From an uncultured Clostridia bacterium (GTDB lineage Bacteria > Bacillota > Clostridia > TANB77 > CAG-508): a stretch of 64,000 bases of DNA. The notes beneath the pieces are model-generated. The model did no database searches, was not told where the DNA came from, and was given only the letters and a program-made list of their open reading frames with translations. Positions 17,038-26,131 of this stretch are shown one piece after another. How positions within the stretch are numbered: position 1 is the first letter of the stretch; the number at the start of each line of letters is the position of its first letter. The DNA is taken from NCBI GenBank assembly GCA_944387555.1, contig CALXFH010000003.1, positions 58,756 to 122,755 on the forward strand. Reading direction: 5' to 3'. The position numbers and the translations under genes were made by a program.

Positions 17038-17078
17038 TGTCCCATTAGGGACGTTTCCTTTTGGGACATGTGTCCCTA
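17038..17078 (-). repeat. Short GGGACGTTTCC palindrome, fabH-fabD gap
   Basis: Plus strand TGTCCCATTAGGGACGTTTCC, TTTT, GGGACATGTGTCCCTA. It ends 4 nt after the fabH stop and abuts the fabD SD, and creates a false N-terminal extension of fabD. Confidence 0.85.
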
Positions 17079-17081
17079 TTT

Positions 17082-17990
17082 TTATATTTCTAATAATATA
17101 CTTCCTGTATTCAAACCTCCACCGTAGCCAAGTAATATTACTTTATCACCTGCAGACAACAAGTTTTTTTCTATCATTTCTGCTATTGCTATTGGTGTGC
17201 TTGCACAGAATGTATTTCCTTTTTTATTTATATTTATATAAAATTTACTAAAATCGACACCTAACCTATTAGCTATTGCTTTCATTATTTTAATATTAGA
17301 TTGATGTGGTATTATATATTTTATATCATCTAATTTAAAACCTGACAAGTCCACTAATTTCTTTACGTTTTCTACAGGATTTTTAACTGCATATTTATAA
17401 ACTTCTTTTCCATTCATATGTAAGTTTTCTCCCACTTTATAAACAAGCATATCTTTATCATCTTTTTCTGCTTCTATATTTACAAAATAAGATTTTTTCT
17501 CAGAACTATTTTCTACTAAAACAGCTCCTGCTCCATCTGACAATACTGCTACTGTTCCTAAATCTGACTTATCAATAACTTTAGATAGTAAGTCTACTCC
17601 TACTACTAATGCTTTTTTTACTCTTTCAGCTCGCATATAACAACTAACAATATCAAATGCATTTATAAAACCACTACATCCTGCTAATATATCAATACAA
17701 ATACATGACTTAATTTCTAATTCTTTTTGTATATAATTTGATATTCCTGGCATCAAACAATTACTTGATGTTGTTGCAACTACAATCATATCTACATCAA
17801 TACAATTAATTTTCTTTGCTACATTCAAAGCCATTTCTTCAATTGTTTCATTTACTGCATAATATCTTTCTTCTATCCCTGTTCTTCTTTTTATATAGCC
17901 TTCTTTTAATCCAAACTGTTTCTCAATTTCACTATTTAACACTTTGCATTTGGGCATATAATATTTTGCTTCTACTATTTTTATACTCAT
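17082..17990 (-). CDS. fabH: 3-oxoacyl-ACP synthase III (KAS III)
   Basis: 302 residues, somewhat shorter than the usual 320. Starts fatty acid synthesis by condensing acetyl-CoA (or a branched primer) with malonyl-ACP. Catalytic Cys105 (ILAGCSGF), His229 (IIPHQSNIKIM) and Asn259 (NKKGNTF) are all present. First gene of the operon, SD AGGTG 5 nt upstream, with the conserved 28-nt motif 37 nt before the start. In many clostridia acpP and fabK follow here; in this genome fabD follows directly after a palindromic repeat. Confidence 0.93.
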   Translation of the reverse strand: MSIKIVEAKYYMPKCKVLNSEIEKQFGLKEGYIKRRTGIEERYYAVNETIEEMALNVAKKINCIDVDMIVVATTSSNCLMPGISNYIQKELEIKSCICIDILAGCSGFINAFDIVSCYMRAERVKKALVVGVDLLSKVIDKSDLGTVAVLSDGAGAVLVENSSEKKSYFVNIEAEKDDKDMLVYKVGENLHMNGKEVYKYAVKNPVENVKKLVDLSGFKLDDIKYIIPHQSNIKIMKAIANRLGVDFSKFYININKKGNTFCASTPIAIAEMIEKNLLSAGDKVILLGYGGGLNTGSILLEI

Positions 17991-18026
17991 TTCTCACCTC
18001 ACTTTATTATTTATATAACATTTTTC

Positions 18027-18054
18027 TATTTTTTTCTATTAGTCTAACCGGTCA
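18027..18054 (-). promoter_or_regulatory. Conserved 28-nt motif upstream of fabH
   Basis: Minus strand TGACCG-GTTAG-ACTAATAG then seven A and TA. See the partner site at 15203-15230. A possible promoter (TTGTAG-17-TGATAA) lies just before it, which would place the motif over the transcription start, a usual place for a repressor. Confidence 0.6.
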
Positions 18055-18101
18055 TATTTTATCATAATATACTTTTTATTACTACAAATTCCCAAAAAGC
18101 A

Positions 18102-18133
18102 AAAAGATAACAAGCAATTTTACTTATTATCTT
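18102..18133 (-). terminator. Terminator of the WG-repeat gene
   Basis: 12-bp stem (18102-18113 with 18122-18133, one G-T pair), 8-nt loop, then TTGCTTTTTGG on the minus strand. Confidence 0.75.
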
Positions 18134-18164
18134 TCCATTTATATTATTTTTTTTCTTATCCTTA

Positions 18165-19697
18165 TTATTCTGTTCCTTCTTCAGAGTTTTGTTGCTCCCC
18201 TTCTCCAGAGCCTTGTTGGTCTCCTTCACTTTCTTGAGCCTGGTCATTACTTACTTGGTTATTTTGTGTATTTGTGTTATTTGTTGTATTGCTTGTATTT
18301 CCTGTGTTAGATGTATTTGATGTATTACTACTATTAGTTGTAGTATTTGTTGTTCCACCTTGACTTTGCTTTCTAACACCAATATTATCTAAGTATATTT
18401 CAGCATCCATTGTTTGGTTATTTGCAGTTATATAATAATGAGTTTGTCCACCACTTATTGTCATATAAATATCATCCGCAACAGGTCCTCCAAATAATTG
18501 TTGTCCTACAGAATTTATTAATGTATATTTATCATCTTTACAAGCCACTAATACTTCGTAATCAGGTATTACAAGTAAATTTAAAGCATCTCTATTACTT
18601 CTTGCAATATAACCAAAACTATCATAAGTGAAGTCAACTAATTGTTTTCCATTCAAGTCATATAGACCCCATAACTTATCTTTTCTTACAGGAATCAAAT
18701 TACCTGCTAATATATATTTATTTTTTATATTATTTTGAGCAAATGGTGTTATATCAACTCCTACTTGGTCGTTTTCTATATAGATTTTAACATTGCCTCT
18801 AATATCTATAACTCCATATTTTCCATTATTAGATGCTAAATATAAACCAGCATCTCCATCCATCAAATCTATAGAGTCATACATAATTTGTATTCTTGTT
18901 TCCCCTTTGCTTCCCATTACACCTACTTTAGAATCTGCCTCTACCTTAAAATCTCCTGTTTCCGGTAAATATGTAATATTATCATATTTTGATTCTAATA
19001 TTGTATTTCCGTTTACATCTATAACAGCATATACATCATCATTTTTTCCACTTGTAACAACTAACATATCATTTAATATTGCCTTTTCATTTGCAAAAAC
19101 ATCACTTAGTGCTGTATATCCATAATCTAGTACTCTTGGTGAATATGTTTGAACTAAATAAGGCAATGTGTATATATATACTCTATTACTATCTCTGTCA
19201 TATTGAAAACTTACATTAAAAGCTTTTTCTATTGCTTCAGAAGTTGCATATAACACTCCGTTTCTTGCAATTACCGGATCATCAACATAAACATTTTCAT
19301 AATCATTATTATTTGATGTTAAATCTAATTTGTATATAGTATTAGAACCTAAAGAAAAGTTTGCCACTTCATTATCACTTTGAACATAACACTTACTTTG
19401 GTCTTCAGATCTTTGAGAATATTCTCCATTATAACTACTATATCCCAAATAACTTGCAATTTCTTTTATTGGAGCATATATAGTTCCATCATTTTCAAAT
19501 ATTAAAATTTGTTTTAATTTATCATTACTTTGTCCATCTAAATATAATCTCATAGTTGTACTTTGTATGTAAAACAAATATGATGCTATTCCTATAATTA
19601 CAATTACTACTAAAATTATTGCTCCAAGTATTATTCCAGTTGTTCTTTTCTTTTTCTTTTCTTGTTTTGTTTGGAAACTTTCTTCAATTAAATTCAT
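18165..19697 (-). CDS. Membrane-anchored protein with stalk-like domain and WG repeats
   Basis: 510 residues. Cytoplasmic Lys/Arg-rich start, one membrane helix (about 20-43), then an extracellular domain like the copper-amine-oxidase N-terminal (stalk) domain (TIYAPIKEIASYLGYSS ... VLYATSEAIEKAF). After it come several WG-type repeats (VIDVNGNTILESKYDNITYL, GLYDLNGKQLVDFTYDS). The last about 80 residues are a low-complexity Thr/Asn/Ser and Glu/Gln tail, probably a flexible surface part. No catalytic motif. Downstream of tgt by 16 nt, so perhaps read from the same transcript. Confidence 0.8.
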   Translation of the reverse strand: MNLIEESFQTKQEKKKKRTTGIILGAIILVVIVIIGIASYLFYIQSTTMRLYLDGQSNDKLKQILIFENDGTIYAPIKEIASYLGYSSYNGEYSQRSEDQSKCYVQSDNEVANFSLGSNTIYKLDLTSNNNDYENVYVDDPVIARNGVLYATSEAIEKAFNVSFQYDRDSNRVYIYTLPYLVQTYSPRVLDYGYTALSDVFANEKAILNDMLVVTSGKNDDVYAVIDVNGNTILESKYDNITYLPETGDFKVEADSKVGVMGSKGETRIQIMYDSIDLMDGDAGLYLASNNGKYGVIDIRGNVKIYIENDQVGVDITPFAQNNIKNKYILAGNLIPVRKDKLWGLYDLNGKQLVDFTYDSFGYIARSNRDALNLLVIPDYEVLVACKDDKYTLINSVGQQLFGGPVADDIYMTISGGQTHYYITANNQTMDAEIYLDNIGVRKQSQGGTTNTTTNSSNTSNTSNTGNTSNTTNNTNTQNNQVSNDQAQESEGDQQGSGEGEQQNSEEGTE

Positions 19698-19713
19698 TTG
19701 TATTCCCTCCTAA

Positions 19714-20842
<1,129 letters not shown>

Positions 20843-20887
20843 TTCTTCCTCCTTATTATTTTTCAGGACAGTAAAATCCCGAAACAT

Positions 20888-21910
20888 CTACTGAATAAAC
20901 ATCGCATCTCCAAAGCTAAAAAATCTATATTTCTCTTTTACCGCTTCTTTATATGCTCTCATTATATAATCTTTTCCCGCTAATGCAGATACCAACATAA
21001 GAAGTGTTGATTGTGGTAAATGGAAATTTGTAATTAATCCATCTAAACATTTAAATTTATATCCTGGATAAATAAATATTCCTGTATCTGCTTCTGTCTC
21101 TTTCACAAATCCATTTTCATCTGCAATTGTTTCTAACACCCTACAAGAAGTTGTTCCAACTGCAATTACTCTTCTTCCTTCTTTTTTTGCATTATTTATT
21201 TTTTCTACATCTTCTTTTTTAATATAGAAATGTTCTGTATGCATTTTATGCTCTTCTACATTTTCCTCTTTTACTGGTCTAAATGTTCCAATTCCCACAT
21301 GTAAAGTTACATTTGCAATTTCTACTCCCATATCTTGTACTTTTTGTAACAATTCTTCTGTAAAATGCAATCCTGCTGTTGGAGCTGCTGCTGACCCTTC
21401 ATATTTTGCATAAACAGTTTGGTATCTATCATTATCTTTTAAAGCTTCATGTATATATGGTGGAAGTGGCATAAGTCCTACCTTATCTAATATTTCATTG
21501 AATATTCCATCATAAGAAAATTTTACTTTTCTTGTTCCGCCTTCCATTGTTTCTAATACTTCTGCTTTTAATAATCCATCTCCAAAGATTACTTTTGCAC
21601 CAACATGAAGTTTGTTTCCAGGTCTTACTATACATTCCCAGATGTCACCTTCTATATTATTTAATAATAAAAATTCTACATGTGCACCTGTTTCTTTTCT
21701 TCCATACAATCTTGCTGGTATTACTTTTGTATTATTTCTAACTAATACATCCCCTGGTTTTAAATATTCTACTATATCTTTAAACTTTCTATGTTCAATA
21801 GTTTGTTTACTTCTATCTAAAACCATTAGTCTTGATTCATCTCTTTTTTCTATTGGTGTTTGTGCTATTAATTCTTTTGGTAAATCATAATCAAAATCTG
21901 TTACCTTCAA
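20888..21910 (-). CDS. queA: S-adenosylmethionine:tRNA ribosyltransferase-isomerase
   Basis: 340 residues, standard length. Transfers and isomerises the ribose of SAM onto preQ1-34 of tRNA, giving epoxyqueuosine. Family segments are seen in order: [43 protein letters not shown], the PLPPYIHE segment, [14 protein letters not shown] and [18 protein letters not shown]. The start is TTG at 21910, with AAGG about 9 nt upstream. It is 45 nt upstream of tgt, the usual pair. No preQ1 riboswitch was seen before it. Confidence 0.95.
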   Translation of the reverse strand: MKVTDFDYDLPKELIAQTPIEKRDESRLMVLDRSKQTIEHRKFKDIVEYLKPGDVLVRNNTKVIPARLYGRKETGAHVEFLLLNNIEGDIWECIVRPGNKLHVGAKVIFGDGLLKAEVLETMEGGTRKVKFSYDGIFNEILDKVGLMPLPPYIHEALKDNDRYQTVYAKYEGSAAAPTAGLHFTEELLQKVQDMGVEIANVTLHVGIGTFRPVKEENVEEHKMHTEHFYIKKEDVEKINNAKKEGRRVIAVGTTSCRVLETIADENGFVKETEADTGIFIYPGYKFKCLDGLITNFHLPQSTLLMLVSALAGKDYIMRAYKEAVKEKYRFFSFGDAMFIQ

Positions 21911-21926
21911 GTTTTTTACCTTCTTT

Positions 21927-23265
21927 CTAAAATTTATTAAATATATTTTTAAATATTTGTTTTATTTCTTCAATTATATTTTCTGGCTCTTTAAATGCTT
22001 CTACTTCAAGTGCTCCATTTTGAAAATTACTTTCTTTTGCTGGTTTTAATGAATATATTTCTGGTGGCAACCCTACATTTCCATTACTTGTTTTAATTTC
22101 TTTATTCATGTAATCCGTATACCACTTCTTTTCTCCAACTAAAGGTTCATTTTTATATCCATAGCTTTCATAATCATGTAATTCTGGTCTTTCATAGCCA
22201 TATTCTTCAGCGTTTCTTTCCAATGTGTGTAAAAATTCATGTAAGAAAACTTCTTCTGGAAATTGATTTATTCTAGTATTATATCTATAAATATAGCTCT
22301 TAGAATCATTTGGAAGTCTTATATTTGAAAATCCTATTCCGTAGTAATCCATTGATCCTAATCCTATCCAATCTTTTACTTGTATATCATCTTCATGTTC
22401 TTCATCTCCGAAGTCTTACTACAACAAATATATGGTCATAATTATTATTTGATATTGTATCTTTTATTTGATTTTCAACATCTTCTGGTGCTACATAATA
22501 ACCAAATTCATCATCATATGAAAGACTAGATAATGGTGTATCTAATTCATAAATATCACAATTTGCTGTCATCTTTCCTTCTGATAAAGTATAACAAGAT
22601 GTTTCAAATCTTGAAATTGTATTTTCTATGTCTCTTATATCGCTATCTGTTACTTCTAAATTAATCTGATTATTATTTATATTAACATTTGTAGTTTTAA
22701 ATATAAAGCATGCAAAATCCCAATCACTATTATTTTCTAGAATTCCTTCTTCTAAAGTAAAATCTGAAAACCAAACTTTTCCTTTTGCTTCTCCTAGATT
22801 TCCACCTAATCTAAATCCTATATTTACTTCTTCTCTATCTTTACTATTAAATAGTAATTCAATTTTTTGCCAATCTGAAGTTCCTTGAATTGCAACTGAC
22901 CTTTCTGTTGATCCTTCAATTGAAATTTGTGCTCCTACTCCAGAGTTTCCATCTTTTGCTTCCACATTTTCTGTTTTCACCATACAAGTTACTTTATATG
23001 GTTGGCCTTTATTTACCTTTACTTTTTCATAGAACATTGCATCATTATATTCATTTGATTCTATTCTGTAACTTCTTTTATCACTATATTTTACATCATT
23101 ATCTCTTTTAAATTTTGATGTATAAAGATTCGCTTCGCTTCTTACAAAATCATTGAAATTATTACTTTGGTAAAATTGATAAGCATAATATAACAATATA
23201 AGTAATACAATTACTGTTATTATATAAGCAATTCTACCAAATAAAGTTTTTTCCTTTTTAGCCAT
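21927..23265 (-). CDS. Membrane-anchored metallopeptidase-like protein with CBM-like domain, +1 frameshift at CGG
   Basis: Read as one gene of about 445 residues. Start ATG 23265 (SD GGAG). N-terminal membrane helix (about 11-30), then a beta-sandwich that looks like a CBM4/9 carbohydrate-binding module ([13 protein letters not shown] ... [20 protein letters not shown] ... [12 protein letters not shown]). The first frame ends [18 protein letters not shown] at 22402. Skipping one C at 22410 continues [20 protein letters not shown] and joins the frame holding [14 protein letters not shown] (HExxH, 22241-22227), a zincin active site. Same kind of break as in tgt. Function unknown. Confidence 0.7.
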
Positions 23266-23330
23266 ATAAAGCTCTCCGTTCTTTGGTTTTATATTTATCA
23301 AAAGCTATGGAATTTTCCACAGCTTTTAAT

Positions 23331-25466
23331 TTATTTTTCTTCTTTTACATCCTCTTCATTTTTATCATTTAAGTCTTTCATTGAAAGATTTATTCTACCT
23401 TGGTCATCTATATTAATTACCTTTACTGTAACTTTATCTCCAACATGAAGTACATCTTCTACATGTTTTATTTTCTTATTAGATATTTTAGATATATGAA
23501 GTAATCCTTCTTTTCCTCCACAACCTAAATCAACAAATGCACCAAAGTTCATAATTCTTACTACTTCTCCGTAGTAAATTCCTCCAACTTCAACTTCTCT
23601 TACAATGTCTTCTACCATTTCTAATGCTTGGATTGCTTTTTCACTATCTGTTGAATAGATTAATACTTGTCCATCTTCTTCTATATCTATTTTTACACCT
23701 GTTTCATCTATAATTTTATTTATCATTTTTCCACCAGGTCCGATAACATCTTTTATCTTTTCTGGATTTATCATAGTACTTACAATTCTTGGTGCATATT
23801 TAGATACTTCTTTTCTTGGCTCACTAATTACTGGTAACATTACATTGTCTAATATATAGTTTCTTGCTTTTTCTGTTTTTTCAAAAGCTTCTTTTATTAT
23901 GTCATATGTTAAACCATCACATTTAATATCTACTTGGATTGCTGTAATACCTTTTTTAGTTCCTCCAACTTTAAAGTCCATATCTCCAAAAAAATCTTCT
24001 ATTCCTTGGATGTCTACAAGCATTACATAGTCTTCATCATTATCTGGGTTTGTAACTAATCCTGTTGAAATTCCTGCAACTGGTCTTTTTAATGGTACAC
24101 CTGCATCCATTAATGATAATGTACTTCCACAAATACTTGCTTGTGAAGTAGAACCATTTGAAGATAATACTTCTGAAACTACTCTTATTGCATATGGGAA
24201 TTCTTCTTTTGATGGTAATACTGGAACTAATGCTTTTTCAGCTAATGCTCCATGCCCTATTTCTCTTCTTCCAGGACCTCTTGATGTTCTTGCTTCTCCT
24301 ACTGAATATGGTGGAAAATTATAATGGTGCATATATCTTTTTGACTCTTCAGTATCTATTCCATCTAAAGTTTGTTCTTCACTTATCATTCCCAAAGTTG
24401 CAACAGATAATACTTGAGTTTGTCCTCTTGTAAATAATGCACTACCATGAGTTCTAGGAAGTACTCCTACTTCACATGATAATGGTCTAATTTCATCTAA
24501 GGCTCTTCCATCAACTCTTTTATGCTCATTAAATATTAATTCTCTTACACATTTTTTCTCAAATTTATTTACAGCCTCACCAAAATCTGGTTCATGTTCT
24601 TCAAAAGCTTCCTCACCAAATTTTTCTTGGTAATCTTCTTTTATTTTTTCTGTTAAATTATCTATATTGTTATCTCTTGTTTGTTTATCTTTCTCAAGTA
24701 AAGCTGTTCTCATATCTTCTCTATAATTTTGCTCAATAAATTCATATATATCATGGTCAACTTCAAAAGATTTATATTCAAATTTTGGTTTTCCTATTTC
24801 TTTTTGAATTCCAGATATAAATTCACAAAGCTTTTTAATTTCAACATGTGCTGCTTTTATTGCTTCTAACATTACATCATTAGGAACTTCATTTGCTCCT
24901 GCTTCTATCATTGTTATTTTCTTTTCTGTTGCAGCAACTGTTAATGTTAAATCTGATTTTTCTCTTTCTGCCTCTGTTGGGTTTATTATGATTTTTCCAT
25001 CTACTAAACCTACATTTACTGCAGCTGTTGGTCCATTAAATGGTATATCTGAAATTGCTAAAGCTGTTGCTGCTCCTATCATTGCAGCTACTTCTGGTGA
25101 ATTGTCTTGTTCTACGCAAAGAACTGTTGCAGTAACTACCACATCATTTCTAAAATCTTTTGGAAATAATGGTCTTAATGGTCTATCTATTGCTCTTGCA
25201 GTTAGTATTGCTTTATCAGTTGGTTTTCCTTCTCTTTTTAAGAATCCTCCTGGTATTTTTCCTACTGAATATAATTTTTCCTCAAACTCTACTGATAATG
25301 GGAAAAAGTCAATTCCTTCTTTTGGCTCTTTTGAAGCTGTTACATTTACCAATACGCATGTATCTCCATAACGTACTAAAACACTTCCGTTGGCTAAGCC
25401 TGCCATTTTTCCGGTTTCAATTACTAATTTTCTTCCGGCTAATTCTGTTTCATAAGTTTTAAACAT
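23331..25466 (-). CDS. pnp: Polynucleotide phosphorylase
   Basis: 711 residues. Phosphorolytic 3'-5' exoribonuclease of mRNA decay. Two RNase PH domains (GDTCVLVNVTASKEP; HGSALFTRGQTQVLSVATLG), an alpha linker, a KH domain (VIGPGGKMINKIIDETGVKI) and an S1 domain (GEVVRIMNFGAFVDLGCGGKEGLLHIS) are all present, followed by an acidic tail. It lies downstream of rpsO in the usual order. The leader can pair TGCCAAGTT with AACTTGGCA over the SD region, recalling the auto-regulatory leader of pnp in other bacteria. Confidence 0.96.
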   Translation of the reverse strand: MFKTYETELAGRKLVIETGKMAGLANGSVLVRYGDTCVLVNVTASKEPKEGIDFFPLSVEFEEKLYSVGKIPGGFLKREGKPTDKAILTARAIDRPLRPLFPKDFRNDVVVTATVLCVEQDNSPEVAAMIGAATALAISDIPFNGPTAAVNVGLVDGKIIINPTEAEREKSDLTLTVAATEKKITMIEAGANEVPNDVMLEAIKAAHVEIKKLCEFISGIQKEIGKPKFEYKSFEVDHDIYEFIEQNYREDMRTALLEKDKQTRDNNIDNLTEKIKEDYQEKFGEEAFEEHEPDFGEAVNKFEKKCVRELIFNEHKRVDGRALDEIRPLSCEVGVLPRTHGSALFTRGQTQVLSVATLGMISEEQTLDGIDTEESKRYMHHYNFPPYSVGEARTSRGPGRREIGHGALAEKALVPVLPSKEEFPYAIRVVSEVLSSNGSTSQASICGSTLSLMDAGVPLKRPVAGISTGLVTNPDNDEDYVMLVDIQGIEDFFGDMDFKVGGTKKGITAIQVDIKCDGLTYDIIKEAFEKTEKARNYILDNVMLPVISEPRKEVSKYAPRIVSTMINPEKIKDVIGPGGKMINKIIDETGVKIDIEEDGQVLIYSTDSEKAIQALEMVEDIVREVEVGGIYYGEVVRIMNFGAFVDLGCGGKEGLLHISKISNKKIKHVEDVLHVGDKVTVKVINIDDQGRINLSMKDLNDKNEEDVKEEK

Positions 25467-25487
25467 ATTTTACTCCTTCTTTCCTTG

Positions 25488-25574
25488 TGCCAAGTTAGTT
25501 TAATTGTAACCTCTATAATATATTAATACCAAATTTTTAATACATTATACAAGTTACCAAATTCCAACTTGGCA
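25488..25574 (-). promoter_or_regulatory. Inverted-repeat leader of pnp
   Basis: Perfect 9-bp inverted repeat (25488-25496 with 25566-25574) flanks the leader, and an inner AAGTT/AACTT hairpin overlaps its far arm (25550-25570). A TATAAT at 25542-25547 lies between, so the long stem forms only on transcripts reading through from rpsO. Confidence 0.4.
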
Positions 25575-25590
25575 ACTAAATATTTTCTTT

Positions 25591-25626
25591 ATAAAAGCCC
25601 GTGCTAAATTAAGCATAGGCTTTTAT
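25591..25626 (-). terminator. Terminator or processing hairpin between rpsO and pnp
   Basis: Stem ATAAAAGCC/GGCTTTTAT with an inner TGCT/AGCA helix and loop TAAATTA, just past the rpsO stop codon. The T-run is short, so it may be leaky. Confidence 0.65.
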
Positions 25627-25634
25627 ACTTATAA

Positions 25635-25901
25635 CTATTTTCTTAATCCTAATTTTTCAACGATTGCTCTATATCTATTAATGTCTTTTTTAACTAAATA
25701 GTTTAATAGATTTCTTCTTTTACCAACCATCTTTAATAAACCACGTCTTGAATGGTTATCTTTTTTGTGAACTTTTAAGTGTTCTGTTAATTCGTTGATT
25801 CTTTCTGTTAAAAGAGCTATTTGAACTTCTGGTGAACCAGTATCGTTTTCATCTCTTTTATAAGTATTAATTATTTCTTGTTTTCTTTCCTTTGTCATCA
25901 T
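25635..25901 (-). CDS. rpsO: 30S ribosomal protein S15
   Basis: 88 residues, standard length. Binds 16S rRNA early in 30S assembly. Signature [20 protein letters not shown] and the [19 protein letters not shown] core are intact. SD AGGAGG lies 10 nt before the first of two adjacent ATGs. A consensus promoter lies at 25993-26021, and the leader can fold, as is common for autoregulated rpsO. Confidence 0.97.
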   Translation of the reverse strand: MMTKERKQEIINTYKRDENDTGSPEVQIALLTERINELTEHLKVHKKDNHSRRGLLKMVGKRRNLLNYLVKKDINRYRAIVEKLGLRK

Positions 25902-25917
25902 TTTAAATACACCTCCT

Positions 25918-25985
25918 ACTTTCTTTATTCCTTAAGCTGAGTTTAAAGCTGGTGTAACCTAAAAACTAAGCATAAGGTATTACGA
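25918..25985 (-). promoter_or_regulatory. Structured leader of rpsO
   Basis: Minus-strand CCTTA-T-GCT near the 5' end pairs with AGC-T-TAAGG just before the SD, enclosing smaller hairpins. Placement fits a leader by which S15 represses its own translation. Fold assigned by eye only. Confidence 0.4.
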
Positions 25986-25992
25986 CATATCT

Positions 25993-26021
25993 ATTTTACT
26001 ATATTTTCCACAATATTGCAA
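25993..26021 (-). promoter_or_regulatory. Promoter of rpsO
   Basis: Minus strand TTGCAA (26021-26016), 17-nt spacer, TAAAAT (25998-25993). Confidence 0.65.
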
Positions 26022-26045
26022 GTGTTTTAGAAATTATTTTTGTGA

Positions 26046-26129
26046 GAATTTTGGGGACGGGCCTTTTTTGTCTCACTTTTACATTTTTTACCAAAATGAT
26101 ACAAAAATCCCCCGTCCCCATTTGTCTCA
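26046..26129. repeat. Variant palindrome with GGGGACGGG core
   Basis: Outer arms GAGAATTTTGGGGACGGG and CCCGTCCCCATTTGTCTC are imperfect inverted copies; the middle has TGTCTCACTTTT and AAAATGATACA. It is related in design to the GGGGACGTTTCC elements but has a GGGACGGG core. It starts between the rpsO promoter and the permease stop codon (26132). Confidence 0.75.
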
Positions 26130-26131
26130 TT

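Noticed and set aside
17022..17069. 16-codon extension of FabD (and the 25-codon extension of the permease at 29366-29440)
   Set aside because: Both are translated palindromic repeat sequence, and strong SDs lie between them and the conserved start.
20843..20887. preQ1 riboswitch before queA/tgt
   Set aside because: No pseudoknot-like or conserved preQ1 sequence in the gaps near queA or tgt.
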